A stretch of DNA of 64,000 bases from contig NZ_KI519609.1 of NCBI RefSeq assembly GCF_000483485.1, positions 1,331,460 to 1,395,459 of the forward strand, given 5' to 3'. Source of the DNA: Thiomicrorhabdus chilensis DSM 12352 (GTDB lineage Bacteria > Pseudomonadota > Gammaproteobacteria > Thiomicrospirales > Thiomicrospiraceae). Each line of letters begins with the position of its first letter. Within the stretch, counting starts at the first letter, position 1. Below the pieces are notes generated by a model, which was not told the origin of the DNA, did no database searches, and saw only the letters and a program-made list of their open reading frames with translations. This document shows positions 9,376-19,937 of this stretch, piece after piece. The position numbers and the translations under genes are program-made.

Positions 9376-9403
9376 AAAAGCCAAGTTAATTTACTTGGCT
9401 TTT
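9376..9403 (-). terminator. Terminator after dksA
   Basis: An 11-bp stem AAAAGCCAAGT with a six-base loop and its complement; read on the minus strand it is followed by a T tract. It lies 40 bp past the dksA stop and before the next minus-strand gene. The symmetrical A and T tracts could allow use in both directions. Confidence 0.82.
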
Positions 9404-9442
9404 GAAAAGTGCAGGTGACAGCAACATGCTTTAACCTGAAGA

Positions 9443-9871
9443 TCAGGCGACACCTTGTTTTTCACGAATCTCTTGCTTGCGTTTCATCTCAACCGTCAGG
9501 GTTGCGGTTGGACGAGCTTCCATGCGCGCCAAACCGATCTCTTCGCCGCTCATCTTGCAATAACCGTATTCTCCGTTCTCAAGGTCCTTTAGAGACTTAT
9601 CGATTTTAGAGATCAATTTTCGTTCGCGGTCACGAGTACGTAATTCCAGCGCAAACTCTTCTTCCTGTGAGGCACGATCATTTGGGTCGGCCGGAGTATC
9701 GGAATCCTTCTGCAGGTGCGAAACGGTGGTGTTCGCTTCCTCAATCAACTGCTGTTTCCAGGCAATCAGTTTTTGCTTGAAATGTTCCAGCATTCTTGGA
9801 CTCATGTACTCTTCACCTTTTTCAGGTACGTATGGAGGATAGTCCTCAATAAAATCAGTATGAATATCCAT
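9443..9871 (-). CDS. dksA: DksA-type RNA polymerase-binding transcription factor, zinc-ligand-poor
   Basis: DksA binds the RNA polymerase secondary channel and works with ppGpp to repress rRNA and activate amino-acid promoters. The 142 residues contain the full coiled coil with the acidic tip DPNDRA (Asp62, Asp65, Ala67 matching E. coli D71, D74, A76) and EEEFALELRTRDRERKLI. The zinc-finger region keeps only Cys105; the other three ligands are Ser108, Thr126 and Met129, so it should not bind zinc in the usual way. A perfect AGGAG Shine-Dalgarno precedes the ATG. relA is also in this window. A terminator-like hairpin lies in the leader at 9942-9964. Confidence 0.93.
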   Translation of the reverse strand: MDIHTDFIEDYPPYVPEKGEEYMSPRMLEHFKQKLIAWKQQLIEEANTTVSHLQKDSDTPADPNDRASQEEEFALELRTRDRERKLISKIDKSLKDLENGEYGYCKMSGEEIGLARMEARPTATLTVEMKRKQEIREKQGVA

Positions 9872-9941
9872 GCTCTTCTCCTACAAAATAAGGGTCTTCT
9901 GCCATTAATTTTTGTTGTTATTAATTAAGACCAAAAAAAAT

Positions 9942-9964
9942 GCCGCAATAAGCCTTGCTTCGGC
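9942..9964 (-). promoter_or_regulatory. Terminator-like hairpin in the dksA leader
   Basis: Read on the minus strand, GCCGAAGC pairs with GCTT and, after a four-base bulge, CGGC, followed by A and eight T residues. It lies between a candidate promoter (9999-10027) and the dksA ATG at 9871. This could be an attenuator or the end of a short leader RNA; no peptide is obvious in it. Confidence 0.4.
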
Positions 9965-9998
9965 TTTTTGCACCATAGTTGAAAATTCTTAACCGCAT

Positions 9999-10027
9999 TT
10001 TATAGCAGGTTTTAATAAGGGCAACAA
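9999..10027 (-). promoter_or_regulatory. Candidate sigma-70 promoter for dksA
   Basis: Minus strand: TTGTTG (10022-10027), a 17-bp spacer, then TATAAA (9999-10004). Transcription would start near 9990, giving a leader of roughly 120 nt that contains the hairpin at 9942-9964. Confidence 0.45.
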
Positions 10028-10155
10028 GCAAAATTTTTTTACCTCAAACACGATTTTTTTTGGGTTTAATGATAAAGGACTTGTATTTCTTGCTATTCAT
10101 CCCCATTTCTTAGAGAATTCTTTACCAAATTAATCAAGTAATAGGGGATAACCTA

Positions 10156-10917
10156 ATGGCAACTTTACAAGCATTATTGTTTGATGTGGACGGCACTTTA
10201 GCCGACACTGAAAAAGACGGACACCGCGTCGCCTTTAATCTGGCATTTGAGAAAGCCGGTTTGGATTGGAACTGGGACGAGGCGCTTTATGGTGAACTGC
10301 TGGCGGTAACAGGTGGTAAGGAACGTATCCGTTTTTATCTGGAAAAATTCAATACCGACTTCGAAAAGCCGGAAAATTTTGACGATTTTGTCAAAGGCCT
10401 GCATGCTTCAAAAACCGACTTTTATACCAAGTTGCTGGCAGAAGGGGCTATCCCACTGCGCCCAGGTGTTGAGCGTTTAATCAACGAAGCGCGTGCAAAC
10501 AATATGAGAATGGCTGTTGTCACCACAACCACTCCGGCAAATGTCACGGCACTGCTTGAAAGCACTCTAGGGGCAGATTCGGAAAGCTGGTTTGAAGTGA
10601 TTGCCGCGGGTGATATTGTTCCAGCCAAAAAACCAGCGCCAGACATCTACGACTGGGCATTGGAACAGATGAACCTGAAGCCGGAAGAGGCCATAGCTTT
10701 TGAAGACTCGGCAAACGGCATCAAGTCATCAATTGCCGCCAAGGTTAAAACCATTATCACCATCAACGACTACACTCAGGAAGACGATTTCAGTGACGCC
10801 GACCTAGTCTTGGACCATATGGGTGAAGCCGACCAAGCCTTTAATGTGCTGGCGGGTGAAAACCATGGCCATAGCTTTTTAGATCTGGACTTGGTTAAAA
10901 AAGTTCACGCCGAATAA
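10156..10917 (+). CDS. cbbY: CbbY-type HAD phosphatase (xylulose-1,5-bisphosphate phosphatase)
   Basis: A HAD-superfamily phosphatase. CbbY removes xylulose-1,5-bisphosphate, an inhibitory by-product of Rubisco, so it points to a Calvin-cycle autotroph. The 253 residues start with the nucleophile motif FDVDGTLADTE (Asp10, Asp12), followed by the CbbY-type cap, VVTTTT (motif II), the motif III lysine in PAKKPAPDIY and AFEDSANGI (motif IV). A strong Shine-Dalgarno, AGGGGA, precedes the ATG. No Rubisco genes are in the window. Other sugar-phosphate HAD phosphatases (Gph, beta-phosphoglucomutase) are possible, but the length and motif IV favour CbbY. Confidence 0.85.
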   Translation: MATLQALLFDVDGTLADTEKDGHRVAFNLAFEKAGLDWNWDEALYGELLAVTGGKERIRFYLEKFNTDFEKPENFDDFVKGLHASKTDFYTKLLAEGAIPLRPGVERLINEARANNMRMAVVTTTTPANVTALLESTLGADSESWFEVIAAGDIVPAKKPAPDIYDWALEQMNLKPEEAIAFEDSANGIKSSIAAKVKTIITINDYTQEDDFSDADLVLDHMGEADQAFNVLAGENHGHSFLDLDLVKKVHAE

Positions 10918-10940
10918 AATTCAATTTTCAATTGATATAC

Positions 10941-10970
10941 AGCAAAACCAACAGGCCTGTTGGTTTTGCT
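10941..10970. terminator. 30-bp perfect palindrome between cbbY and hopJ-like gene, centred on CAGGCCTG
   Basis: A perfect 30-bp palindrome with arms AGCAAAACCAACAGG and complement, centred on the CAGGCCTG repeat at 10952-10959. It lies between two convergent genes and would form a bidirectional terminator, with TTTT near the end of each arm. It is the longest of the repeat-centred palindromes. Confidence 0.8.
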
Positions 10971-10998
10971 GCTTACTTAACATCTCGTTATAGATTTA

Positions 10999-11346
10999 TT
11001 ACTTTTTAAGTAAAGCCTCACCCTCAAACTGCACACCTTTCCATCCGCTGCGGATGAAATTACGAATATTCAGATGATCTTCTTTCTCAGGGTGTTGCAA
11101 AACATCTTTCGTGTAATAGTCACCAAAAGCGTTTAATGTCGCCTGCTCAGTCAAACCATGCATTTTTGCAAAAGCAAAAATCTTACAGGAACCGTTGTTG
11201 GTGTTCGCCTCATTAACCGTATCACCGTTCACAAATCGGACTGGACTAAATTCATACTCATTTTCAATAACTTGCATGACGATTTTAAAGTCGACTGGGC
11301 CTTGGTTAAGAGCCTTGATCAGTGAATCTGTTGTTAGATATTCCAT
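10999..11346 (-). CDS. HopJ-family protein
   Basis: A 115-residue protein matching the HopJ family (named after a Pseudomonas type III effector but widespread in non-pathogens). The start is typical (TDSLIKALNQGP) and the core FVNGDTVNEANTNNGSCKIFAFAKMHGL is the family signature, followed by ATLNAFGDYYTKDVL. No secretion genes are nearby, so an effector role is unlikely. A Shine-Dalgarno AAGGAA precedes the ATG. It is followed after 23 bp by nothing of its own strand other than the kinase gene transcribed before it, so the two may be co-transcribed. The cellular role is unknown. Confidence 0.8.
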   Translation of the reverse strand: MEYLTTDSLIKALNQGPVDFKIVMQVIENEYEFSPVRFVNGDTVNEANTNNGSCKIFAFAKMHGLTEQATLNAFGDYYTKDVLQHPEKEDHLNIRNFIRSGWKGVQFEGEALLKK

Positions 11347-11369
11347 TCTAGTTCCTTAATATCTTTAAA

Positions 11370-12815
11370 TTATTCTGTATAAAACTCGGAAACCAACCGG
11401 GTAACTCCGTAAGCTGCATCGAGCGATTGTGGAGAACGGTGCGTGACCGGAAGATAAGAACGTCTCAGGCACTGCCAAAGTACATTATGACTGCCTCCTC
11501 CCACACAGTATAAAGCCTTAAGTCGGCTAGCTCCCAATGTTTGCAGCCGATTATAGCCGAGTTCTTCCACATAGGAGAGCCCCTGTAACAAACTCAACAG
11601 AAATTCGGCTTTCTGTTCAACAGTGCTTCCTTTATCCGGAGCAGGCAAAGGGAGCTGCCCCTGAAAATCGGCATCGGCGATAGGAAAGCGTTCACCCGGA
11701 CTCAACAATGGATAGCAATCTGTCGAATAAAGGTGACCACACTCCTTTTCGGGATGATGGTCAAACCACCAGCGCACCAATTGTTTGATTTCGTCTAAGG
11801 AAAAATAATTCAATAACACCGCACCACCGCTATTTGACGCTCCTCCCACCAGCCAGTGGTCCCCGAGTTTATGGCTGTAAATGCCATATTCAGCATTGAA
11901 GATAGGCTTATCGGAGATCATCTTGATGGCGATGGTGGAGCCCAACGAGGTGACGGCTTCTCCCGACTCGGAAGCCCCGGACGCCAAGAAGCCGGCAACA
12001 CTGTCGGTGGTACCGGCATGCACCAGAACGGTTTCAGGCAGCTTGAACTGTTTTGCCGTTTTCTTAGCGATCGTACCCAGCACCGTTCCCGGTTTAACCA
12101 CTTCGGGCAAATCGATCTGTACACCCTGTTTTTCGGAAGCATCCGCCAATACGGCTCGCACCCACTCCGGCCATTGCTGCAATTGCGAATCGTAACCGAG
12201 CTTCAGGGCGTTGTTCTCATCGGTTGACGTGAGGTGACCGAGCAAGATGGCATTGATGAAATCCACCTGATGGCAGATATGCGTTGTCTCCGCCGGCCTT
12301 TCAGATTCCGATTCAAGCATAAACAGCACCTTGGCCAGAGTGCTATTCGCCCCCAGGGCACCGCTTTCAACGCCTAACTGTTTGATTTTTTTAGATATAA
12401 GCTGAGCTTGGCTTTTCGCCTGCTGATCGTCATACATCAACGCATCGGTAAGCGCATAACCGTTACGGTCGCATAACAACACGGTCGAAGAGGTGGCATC
12501 GGCCACGATATGACCAATCTGGCTCCACGATTCACAAACAGAAAGTTCCGACAATAAATCAATTAACGCCTTTTCCCAAACCAAAGAGGATTGGACACTT
12601 CGACCACTTGCAAACTCCTTACACGGTGCAGGCATGGGCACCGATGCGCTGTATACAACCTCTGAATAGTCGAGGCTTTCAGCATGATTGTCCCGTGTGG
12701 ATTCGTCACAGCCTTTGGCACGCACAATGACACCTCGCATACCACTGGTGCCGATATCCAACCCTAGAATAAGAGGCGAGTCACAACCAGATGCATCATA
12801 CTTGCTCGATTTCAT
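11370..12815 (-). CDS. FGGY-family carbohydrate kinase (pentulose/hexulose kinase)
   Basis: A sugar kinase of about 481 residues. The N-terminal phosphate-loop motif LGLDIGTSGMRG and the second-domain motifs VHAGTTDSVAGFLAS and YCVGGGSHNVLWQ fit the FGGY family (xylulo-, ribulo-, glycerol kinases). The exact sugar cannot be read from sequence. I chose the ATG at 12815 because TGGAG lies 10 bp upstream; the ATG at 12875 would add 20 residues with no such site. It is next to hopJ-like and close to cbbY; a role in pentulose phosphate metabolism alongside the Calvin cycle is possible. Confidence 0.8.
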   Translation of the reverse strand: MKSSKYDASGCDSPLILGLDIGTSGMRGVIVRAKGCDESTRDNHAESLDYSEVVYSASVPMPAPCKEFASGRSVQSSLVWEKALIDLLSELSVCESWSQIGHIVADATSSTVLLCDRNGYALTDALMYDDQQAKSQAQLISKKIKQLGVESGALGANSTLAKVLFMLESESERPAETTHICHQVDFINAILLGHLTSTDENNALKLGYDSQLQQWPEWVRAVLADASEKQGVQIDLPEVVKPGTVLGTIAKKTAKQFKLPETVLVHAGTTDSVAGFLASGASESGEAVTSLGSTIAIKMISDKPIFNAEYGIYSHKLGDHWLVGGASNSGGAVLLNYFSLDEIKQLVRWWFDHHPEKECGHLYSTDCYPLLSPGERFPIADADFQGQLPLPAPDKGSTVEQKAEFLLSLLQGLSYVEELGYNRLQTLGASRLKALYCVGGGSHNVLWQCLRRSYLPVTHRSPQSLDAAYGVTRLVSEFYTE

Positions 12816-13085
12816 TAACTGATTTCTCCATTTCTGTGCCTCAGCACTATCCCAACAGCCAAAGCATATAAACACAGAAGCTCAGGCGTTTTTCTATAAT
12901 TTGATTTAAACAAAGACTTGCGGATTCTTTTATTTCAAGGTATTGACCACAATATTTAGCATGATTTTAACTGACTTTAAGTAGAAATTCTGGGGCTATA
13001 AAAGGTACAATCTTCTTTATTGACTTTAATTCTCTGTTGAATCAGAGAGAGACCAGGTTTAAGCGCATATTCCGGAGCCGTTTTC

Positions 13086-14045
13086 ATGAATGAGTTACAG
13101 CAAGTTTTGCTGGTGTTTGCAGTGATTGTCATTGCGGTGTTGTATTTTTTGAGCAAAAAGCGACAAACAAAACCAAAAGATCAAACCAGTCAAACCAACC
13201 CTGTTTCGACTTCAACCCAACCCGATTCAACAAACCAGGACTCTCATTCAAAACTGGAGGCTTCCCTAGCCTTAAATTCACTGGGTGAATCACACGCGGC
13301 GCTTTCCGAGCAAACCGAAGCACGTTTGAACATTCAAGAACCCGACGTTCCGGAAAACCAGACTAGCCTGCCGTTTGGTGATGAATTCACGACTGAGGCC
13401 GCCTATGAACAGTCTCAGCCTTTAACCGATCAAGCCGATTCCAACCCTGCAGATGAAGAACTTCACAGCAGCGACCAAAAGGGACCGAAACACCACGTTT
13501 TGGAAGTGGAAGAGCTTTACACGCTGGATGAAGTCGGCGCAGGCGCTGCAACCGAGCCCAAGGTAAACTTTGGCATTCCTGAGGAAAAAGAAGGGGTATC
13601 GCCAGGCGTATCAAAAGGTGAAAAAACCGAACCGCAAATCTTTGCCTTACTGGTTTTGAGCACGGGCGGATCCGGACAGGAGTTTTCGATGGATACGGTT
13701 CATCAGGCCTTATTGGGAGTTGGCTTGTCCCTATCCGCTAACCAAATTTATGTCACCACCGACAGCAAAGGCAACGAAATCATCCGCGTGGCCAACATTC
13801 TCGAACCCGGTACCTTTCCAAGTGAAAACCTGCAGAGTTATAGCACGCCGGGCATAGCACTGATACTTGAACTTCCTGCCAGCGTTCGTGCACCCGCTGC
13901 CATGCATGACCTGATCATGATGGCTCGTAAGGTTTCTCAGCGCCTGAATGGACGACTTTATAATATGGAACGCCATCTTATTAAAGAATCCGACCTGCAA
14001 GCAATGCGTGATGCCGCCGTTGAGTACGAATCTGAACCCCTTTAA
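13086..14045 (+). CDS. zipA: Cell division protein ZipA homologue
   Basis: ZipA tethers FtsZ to the membrane at the division site. The 319 residues show an N-terminal membrane anchor (about residues 5-23), a long acidic Pro/Gln/Ser-rich linker, and a C-terminal ZipA domain of about 140 residues starting near PQIFALLVLST. The order N-anchor/linker/C-domain and the neighbour ligA are as in E. coli. A Shine-Dalgarno, GGAG, lies at 13075-13078. The linker is poorly conserved as in other ZipA proteins. ligA follows after 60 bp on the same strand. Confidence 0.9.
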   Translation: MNELQQVLLVFAVIVIAVLYFLSKKRQTKPKDQTSQTNPVSTSTQPDSTNQDSHSKLEASLALNSLGESHAALSEQTEARLNIQEPDVPENQTSLPFGDEFTTEAAYEQSQPLTDQADSNPADEELHSSDQKGPKHHVLEVEELYTLDEVGAGAATEPKVNFGIPEEKEGVSPGVSKGEKTEPQIFALLVLSTGGSGQEFSMDTVHQALLGVGLSLSANQIYVTTDSKGNEIIRVANILEPGTFPSENLQSYSTPGIALILELPASVRAPAAMHDLIMMARKVSQRLNGRLYNMERHLIKESDLQAMRDAAVEYESEPL

Positions 14046-14093
14046 CTTTCCTGCCCCGGACGGCTTTCTCCGGGGAGTTTACACGCCAATTAA

Positions 14094-16668
<2,575 letters not shown>

Positions 16669-16690
16669 GCACCGTCTGAAAGCACATCAG

Positions 16691-16712
16691 AAATGGGCAG
16701 GCCTGCCCATTT
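16691..16712. terminator. 22-bp perfect palindrome centred on CAGGCCTG, after darP
   Basis: Arms AAATGGGCAGG and its complement with the CAGGCCTG repeat at 16698-16705; TTTT continues beyond the right arm. It lies between the convergent darP and exporter genes, so it likely terminates both. Confidence 0.75.
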
Positions 16713-16739
16713 TCACCCACTCCCAAAATTCATTTTCTT

Positions 16740-17630
16740 TTATAATCTCGCTTTGTTACGCAAAAATCCCCTAAAACGCCATTCGAAGATAACCAAGCCA
16801 AATACCACCAACGCGGTACCGAACCACACACTTGCATTCAAAACCTCATCATTGAGAAAATGGCCCAATAAAATCGCAAATACCGGAGTAATCACCGGAA
16901 TCAACGCCACCTTGATGGCTTCAACATTCTTCAACAAATAGAAGTACAGCAAGAAACCGAGCACCGAACCGATGCTCGCGGCATACAAAATTGCTCCGCT
17001 CTCTCTAAGTCCCAGTTCCGGCCAGTGAAACAGGGTTTCTGGGGCAATCATAAAATGCCCCAAGACGCTAAACCACAAAGCCCCCACCACCACATGTATG
17101 GCCGACAATTGATGGTTCATGCGTTTTACCAATACGGTACCAAAGGAATGGAAAGTAACCGACATCAGGGCTACCAGAATCGCCATTACTTGCAGTTGGG
17201 CATGGTGCTGTTTCAAATTTGGTGCAAAAATAATGAATAGGCCAAGCAAACTAATGACTACCCCCAGGGTTTTTTTCAGGGTCAAACGGCTATCTGGCAG
17301 ACAAAAATGCGCCAGAAGCCCTGTAACCACCGGGGTGAGTGCAAACACGATTGCAATCCATCCGGATGGCAGATATTGGGACGCCCAGTACATGCAAGTC
17401 AAGCCTCCTAGAATCGGAATACTGGCTGCGACGTAGACCTTAAGGGCAGCGGGCTTAAATGAAAAACCCGAATTTGACCGCCACAACAAAAACGGCAAAA
17501 TGAGCAGGGCACCCAAAGCAGTGCGTGAGGCCACGCCAAACAACCAATCGGTCTGCCCACTCCATTTAATCGCCAACGGTGTGGTCGTCCAAATTAAGAC
17601 AATGCCAATATAAGCAAGGATGATTTTCAT
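16740..17630 (-). CDS. EamA/DMT-family transporter
   Basis: A 296-residue membrane protein with ten hydrophobic helices in two EamA halves, typical of drug/metabolite exporters (RhaT/YdcZ-like). The start MKIILAYIGIVLIWTTTPLAIKWS is the usual one for the family. The substrate is unknown (amino acids, purines and other metabolites are known for relatives). It stands alone between the darP terminator and the asparaginase gene. Confidence 0.85.
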   Translation of the reverse strand: MKIILAYIGIVLIWTTTPLAIKWSGQTDWLFGVASRTALGALLILPFLLWRSNSGFSFKPAALKVYVAASIPILGGLTCMYWASQYLPSGWIAIVFALTPVVTGLLAHFCLPDSRLTLKKTLGVVISLLGLFIIFAPNLKQHHAQLQVMAILVALMSVTFHSFGTVLVKRMNHQLSAIHVVVGALWFSVLGHFMIAPETLFHWPELGLRESGAILYAASIGSVLGFLLYFYLLKNVEAIKVALIPVITPVFAILLGHFLNDEVLNASVWFGTALVVFGLVIFEWRFRGFLRNKARL

Positions 17631-17729
17631 TTAAAAACTCAGAGAAGGCTTAAAGAAGCAGGCCGGGTATTAGGGAAAAGATGGATGCAAAGAGCAGGAC
17701 TCAAAACGCTAAGGCAATCGAGGGTGCCG

Positions 17730-18224
17730 TCAAAGCGTTTCAAATATTCCGGCGCTTAGGTTTTTCTTAACCTGATCGGCTCGGAACAAACGGCCATTCA
17801 TGGCGATGAAGACCCCCGATCCAGCGATTTGTGCCGCCATCAGCGCGGATCCCATATTAAAACTGGCATCCGATTGGCTCAGTCGATAAGGCCGCATGGC
17901 ACCGGTCAACACAATGGTTTTATCAGACAACTTGCTGTTGTGTTGCAGTGCCTTTGCGGTTTCCACCATAGTATCGGTGCCATGCGTAATCACAATATGA
18001 TTTTCCGGGCAAACTTCGCAGGCCAGGTTAATCTTACGACGATCCTCTTCGGTCATCTGCAAGCTGTCTTTCTCGAACAATACCTCAACCGTCAGAGCCA
18101 AGCCGCAGCGCGCTTCTTCCAGAAGAGAGGGAATACAGCTGGCTGGAAAGGTTAATTCACCGCTAATCGGGTCATAATCCTTATCCAGGGTTCCACCGGT
18201 TACGAATAGATGAACTGGAAACAT
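17730..18224 (-). CDS. Single-domain asparaginase-like protein
   Basis: A 164-residue protein corresponding to the N-terminal domain of asparaginases, with TGGTLDK at 9-15 (nucleophile Thr) and HGTDTM at 81-86. Classical L-asparaginases are over 300 residues; this short form, containing both active-site loops, is found in a number of proteobacteria and its activity is not known to me. A Shine-Dalgarno AAAGGA lies just upstream of the ATG. It is 43 bp past the LexA-like gene on the same strand, so co-transcription is possible. Confidence 0.8.
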   Translation of the reverse strand: MFPVHLFVTGGTLDKDYDPISGELTFPASCIPSLLEEARCGLALTVEVLFEKDSLQMTEEDRRKINLACEVCPENHIVITHGTDTMVETAKALQHNSKLSDKTIVLTGAMRPYRLSQSDASFNMGSALMAAQIAGSGVFIAMNGRLFRADQVKKNLSAGIFETL

Positions 18225-18267
18225 CCTGATCCTTTAAGGTGCATGAAGACTCATTACAATGGCTAAC

Positions 18268-18729
18268 TTACGGCTGTCTTAAAATACCGGTGACAATTCC
18301 CAATATCTCAATTTCATCATTGGTGAGGATGATTGGTTCCATCTCGGGATTGGCAGGCTGAAGACGCACACCGCTTTTTTCGATATAAATCTTCTTCATG
18401 GTGACTTCTTCATTATTGATGCGCACCACAACCGACTCCCCGTTTTCCGCACTGGAACGCCGTTCGATAATGACAATGTCGCCATCCTCGATGTTTTCGT
18501 CGCGCATTGAATTGCCTTTGACACGCAACGCAAAGGTTTCTTTTTTGACCATTGAAGAGGGCACAGTGACCGTATCATAGTCCAACTCCATCTGTATCGG
18601 ATCTCCGGCCGAAGTCCAGCCCAACACCGGAATTTCAACCAATTCCTCTTCGAGCCACTCCAGCGGATCGGCCGACTGAAAAGAGAGTTTTTGATTGCGC
18701 TTGGGAACTAAATACGACAGGTTGCTCAT
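18268..18729 (-). CDS. LexA/UmuD-like S24 autoprotease without a DNA-binding domain
   Basis: A 153-residue protein. The S24 domain is complete: cleavage site Ala41-Gly42 in GWTSAGDP, nucleophile Ser74 in KGNSMRDENIEDGD, and Lys112 in EEVTMKK, with a C-terminus (LQPANPEMEPI, then VEILG-type ending) close to LexA. The N-terminal winged helix of LexA is absent; about 30 residues replace it, and only 35 bp separate the start from the next gene, so it is not a missed upstream exon-like segment. The start at 18729 is preferred over 18750 because GAGGTG lies at proper spacing. It may be a UmuD-like or modified LexA protein; no umuC is nearby. Confidence 0.78.
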   Translation of the reverse strand: MSNLSYLVPKRNQKLSFQSADPLEWLEEELVEIPVLGWTSAGDPIQMELDYDTVTVPSSMVKKETFALRVKGNSMRDENIEDGDIVIIERRSSAENGESVVVRINNEEVTMKKIYIEKSGVRLQPANPEMEPIILTNDEIEILGIVTGILRQP

Positions 18730-18764
18730 GCTTTCACACCTCAAGGTCAAAAATCAAAATCGGA

Positions 18765-19067
18765 TTAGGGCAAAACTTGTTTAAAGGGTTTGACAATGAC
18801 TTTCTCATAGACGCCCGCCTTAATATAGGGATCGCTGTCTGCCCACTGCTGGGCTTTTTCCAAGGAGTCAAACTCTGCCACAATCAGACTACCAGAAAAA
18901 CCTTCATCGCCAGGCTTGGGGCAGTCCATTGCCGGGTTGGGCCCGGCCAAAACCAGTTTTCCCGCTTCATTCAATGCCTTTAAGCGTGCCACATGATCAG
19001 GCCGTGCTTTCGCTCTTAAAGGCAAGCTGTCGGCAACATCAAAGGCAAAAATAGAATATAACATCAT
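18765..19067 (-). CDS. yciI: YciI-family protein
   Basis: A 100-residue dimeric alpha-beta barrel protein of the YciI/DGPF family. The conserved His and Asp lie in RPDHVARL and DPYIKAGVYEKV. Its biochemical role is unclear. The neighbour yciB is the same as in E. coli. AAAGGA precedes the start; the second ATG at 19064 gives better spacing but differs by one residue only. Confidence 0.88.
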   Translation of the reverse strand: MMLYSIFAFDVADSLPLRAKARPDHVARLKALNEAGKLVLAGPNPAMDCPKPGDEGFSGSLIVAEFDSLEKAQQWADSDPYIKAGVYEKVIVKPFKQVLP

Positions 19068-19136
19068 CGGTTCCTTTCAACTCAAGAGGCTTAATTTAGG
19101 CTTATTTAAAGATATCTTATCATGGGTGAACAGGGC

Positions 19137-19754
19137 TTATCGGTCCTGTTTTTTATCTTTGGCAGACTCTGAAGAGTCATGGGGATCCACTCCATCCAGC
19201 AGTTCATTGGCTTCCGCTTTTGAATCCGACTCTTGAATGTAACGGCTGATATAAACCCCTTGCAAAATGATAAACACCAGTGTCATTCCCATCAGACCGA
19301 ATAATTTAAAATCGACCCAGGTATCGGTATCGTAATTGAACGCCACATACAGATTGACCACCCCTGAAAACACGAAAAACACCATCCACATGAAACTCAG
19401 TCTAATCCATACCAAATCCGGCAGATGAATCGCTTGATCCATCATCCTGCGGATAATAGGTTTACTGCCAATGAAATGGCTTCCTAAAAAGACCAGCGCG
19501 AAGCCCCAGTTGACGATGGTCGGCTTCCATTTTATGAAATCCTCATCTTGCAAAATCAGCGTCAAGCCGCCTAAAACCAAAATCAAGGCAAGCGTAATCA
19601 AGTGAATTTTCTCAACACGCTTGTGCTTAAGATAGACATACCCCACTTGCAGGATTGTTGCCACGATAATGACGGCGGTGGCGACATAGATACCTTGTAA
19701 TTTATAGGCAATGAAAAACAGAACAACGGGGAACAGGTCAAATAATAGTTTCAT
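19137..19754 (-). CDS. yciB: YciB/IspZ inner-membrane protein (septation family)
   Basis: A 205-residue polytopic membrane protein with about five helices. The start MKLLFDLFPVVLFFIAYK is the family hallmark, and the block KPTIVNWGFALVFLGS is conserved. YciB affects envelope integrity and septation. A charged C-terminal tail of about 25 residues (SKAEANELLDG onwards) is longer than in E. coli YciB (179 residues). It precedes yciI on the same strand, as in enteric bacteria. Confidence 0.92.
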   Translation of the reverse strand: MKLLFDLFPVVLFFIAYKLQGIYVATAVIIVATILQVGYVYLKHKRVEKIHLITLALILVLGGLTLILQDEDFIKWKPTIVNWGFALVFLGSHFIGSKPIIRRMMDQAIHLPDLVWIRLSFMWMVFFVFSGVVNLYVAFNYDTDTWVDFKLFGLMGMTLVFIILQGVYISRYIQESDSKAEANELLDGVDPHDSSESAKDKKQDR

Positions 19755-19937
19755 GAATCACTTTGGTTAACTTAAATTATCGGTTAAAGTGTCTTCCACG
19801 CCAGAAAGACAAAGATAATGAGGATTCTAGCCGTGTTTAGGACAGATTAAAAGCGGGCGTCGGTAAAAGAATCATTTTTGTCAGAGATTTTTAATCCAAC
19901 CTCATTCAAACCCACTTAAAAAATACAAACGAATTCC

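Noticed and set aside
10999-11346. HopJ-like protein as a type III secreted effector
   Set aside because: Family is widespread in non-pathogens and no secretion genes are present.
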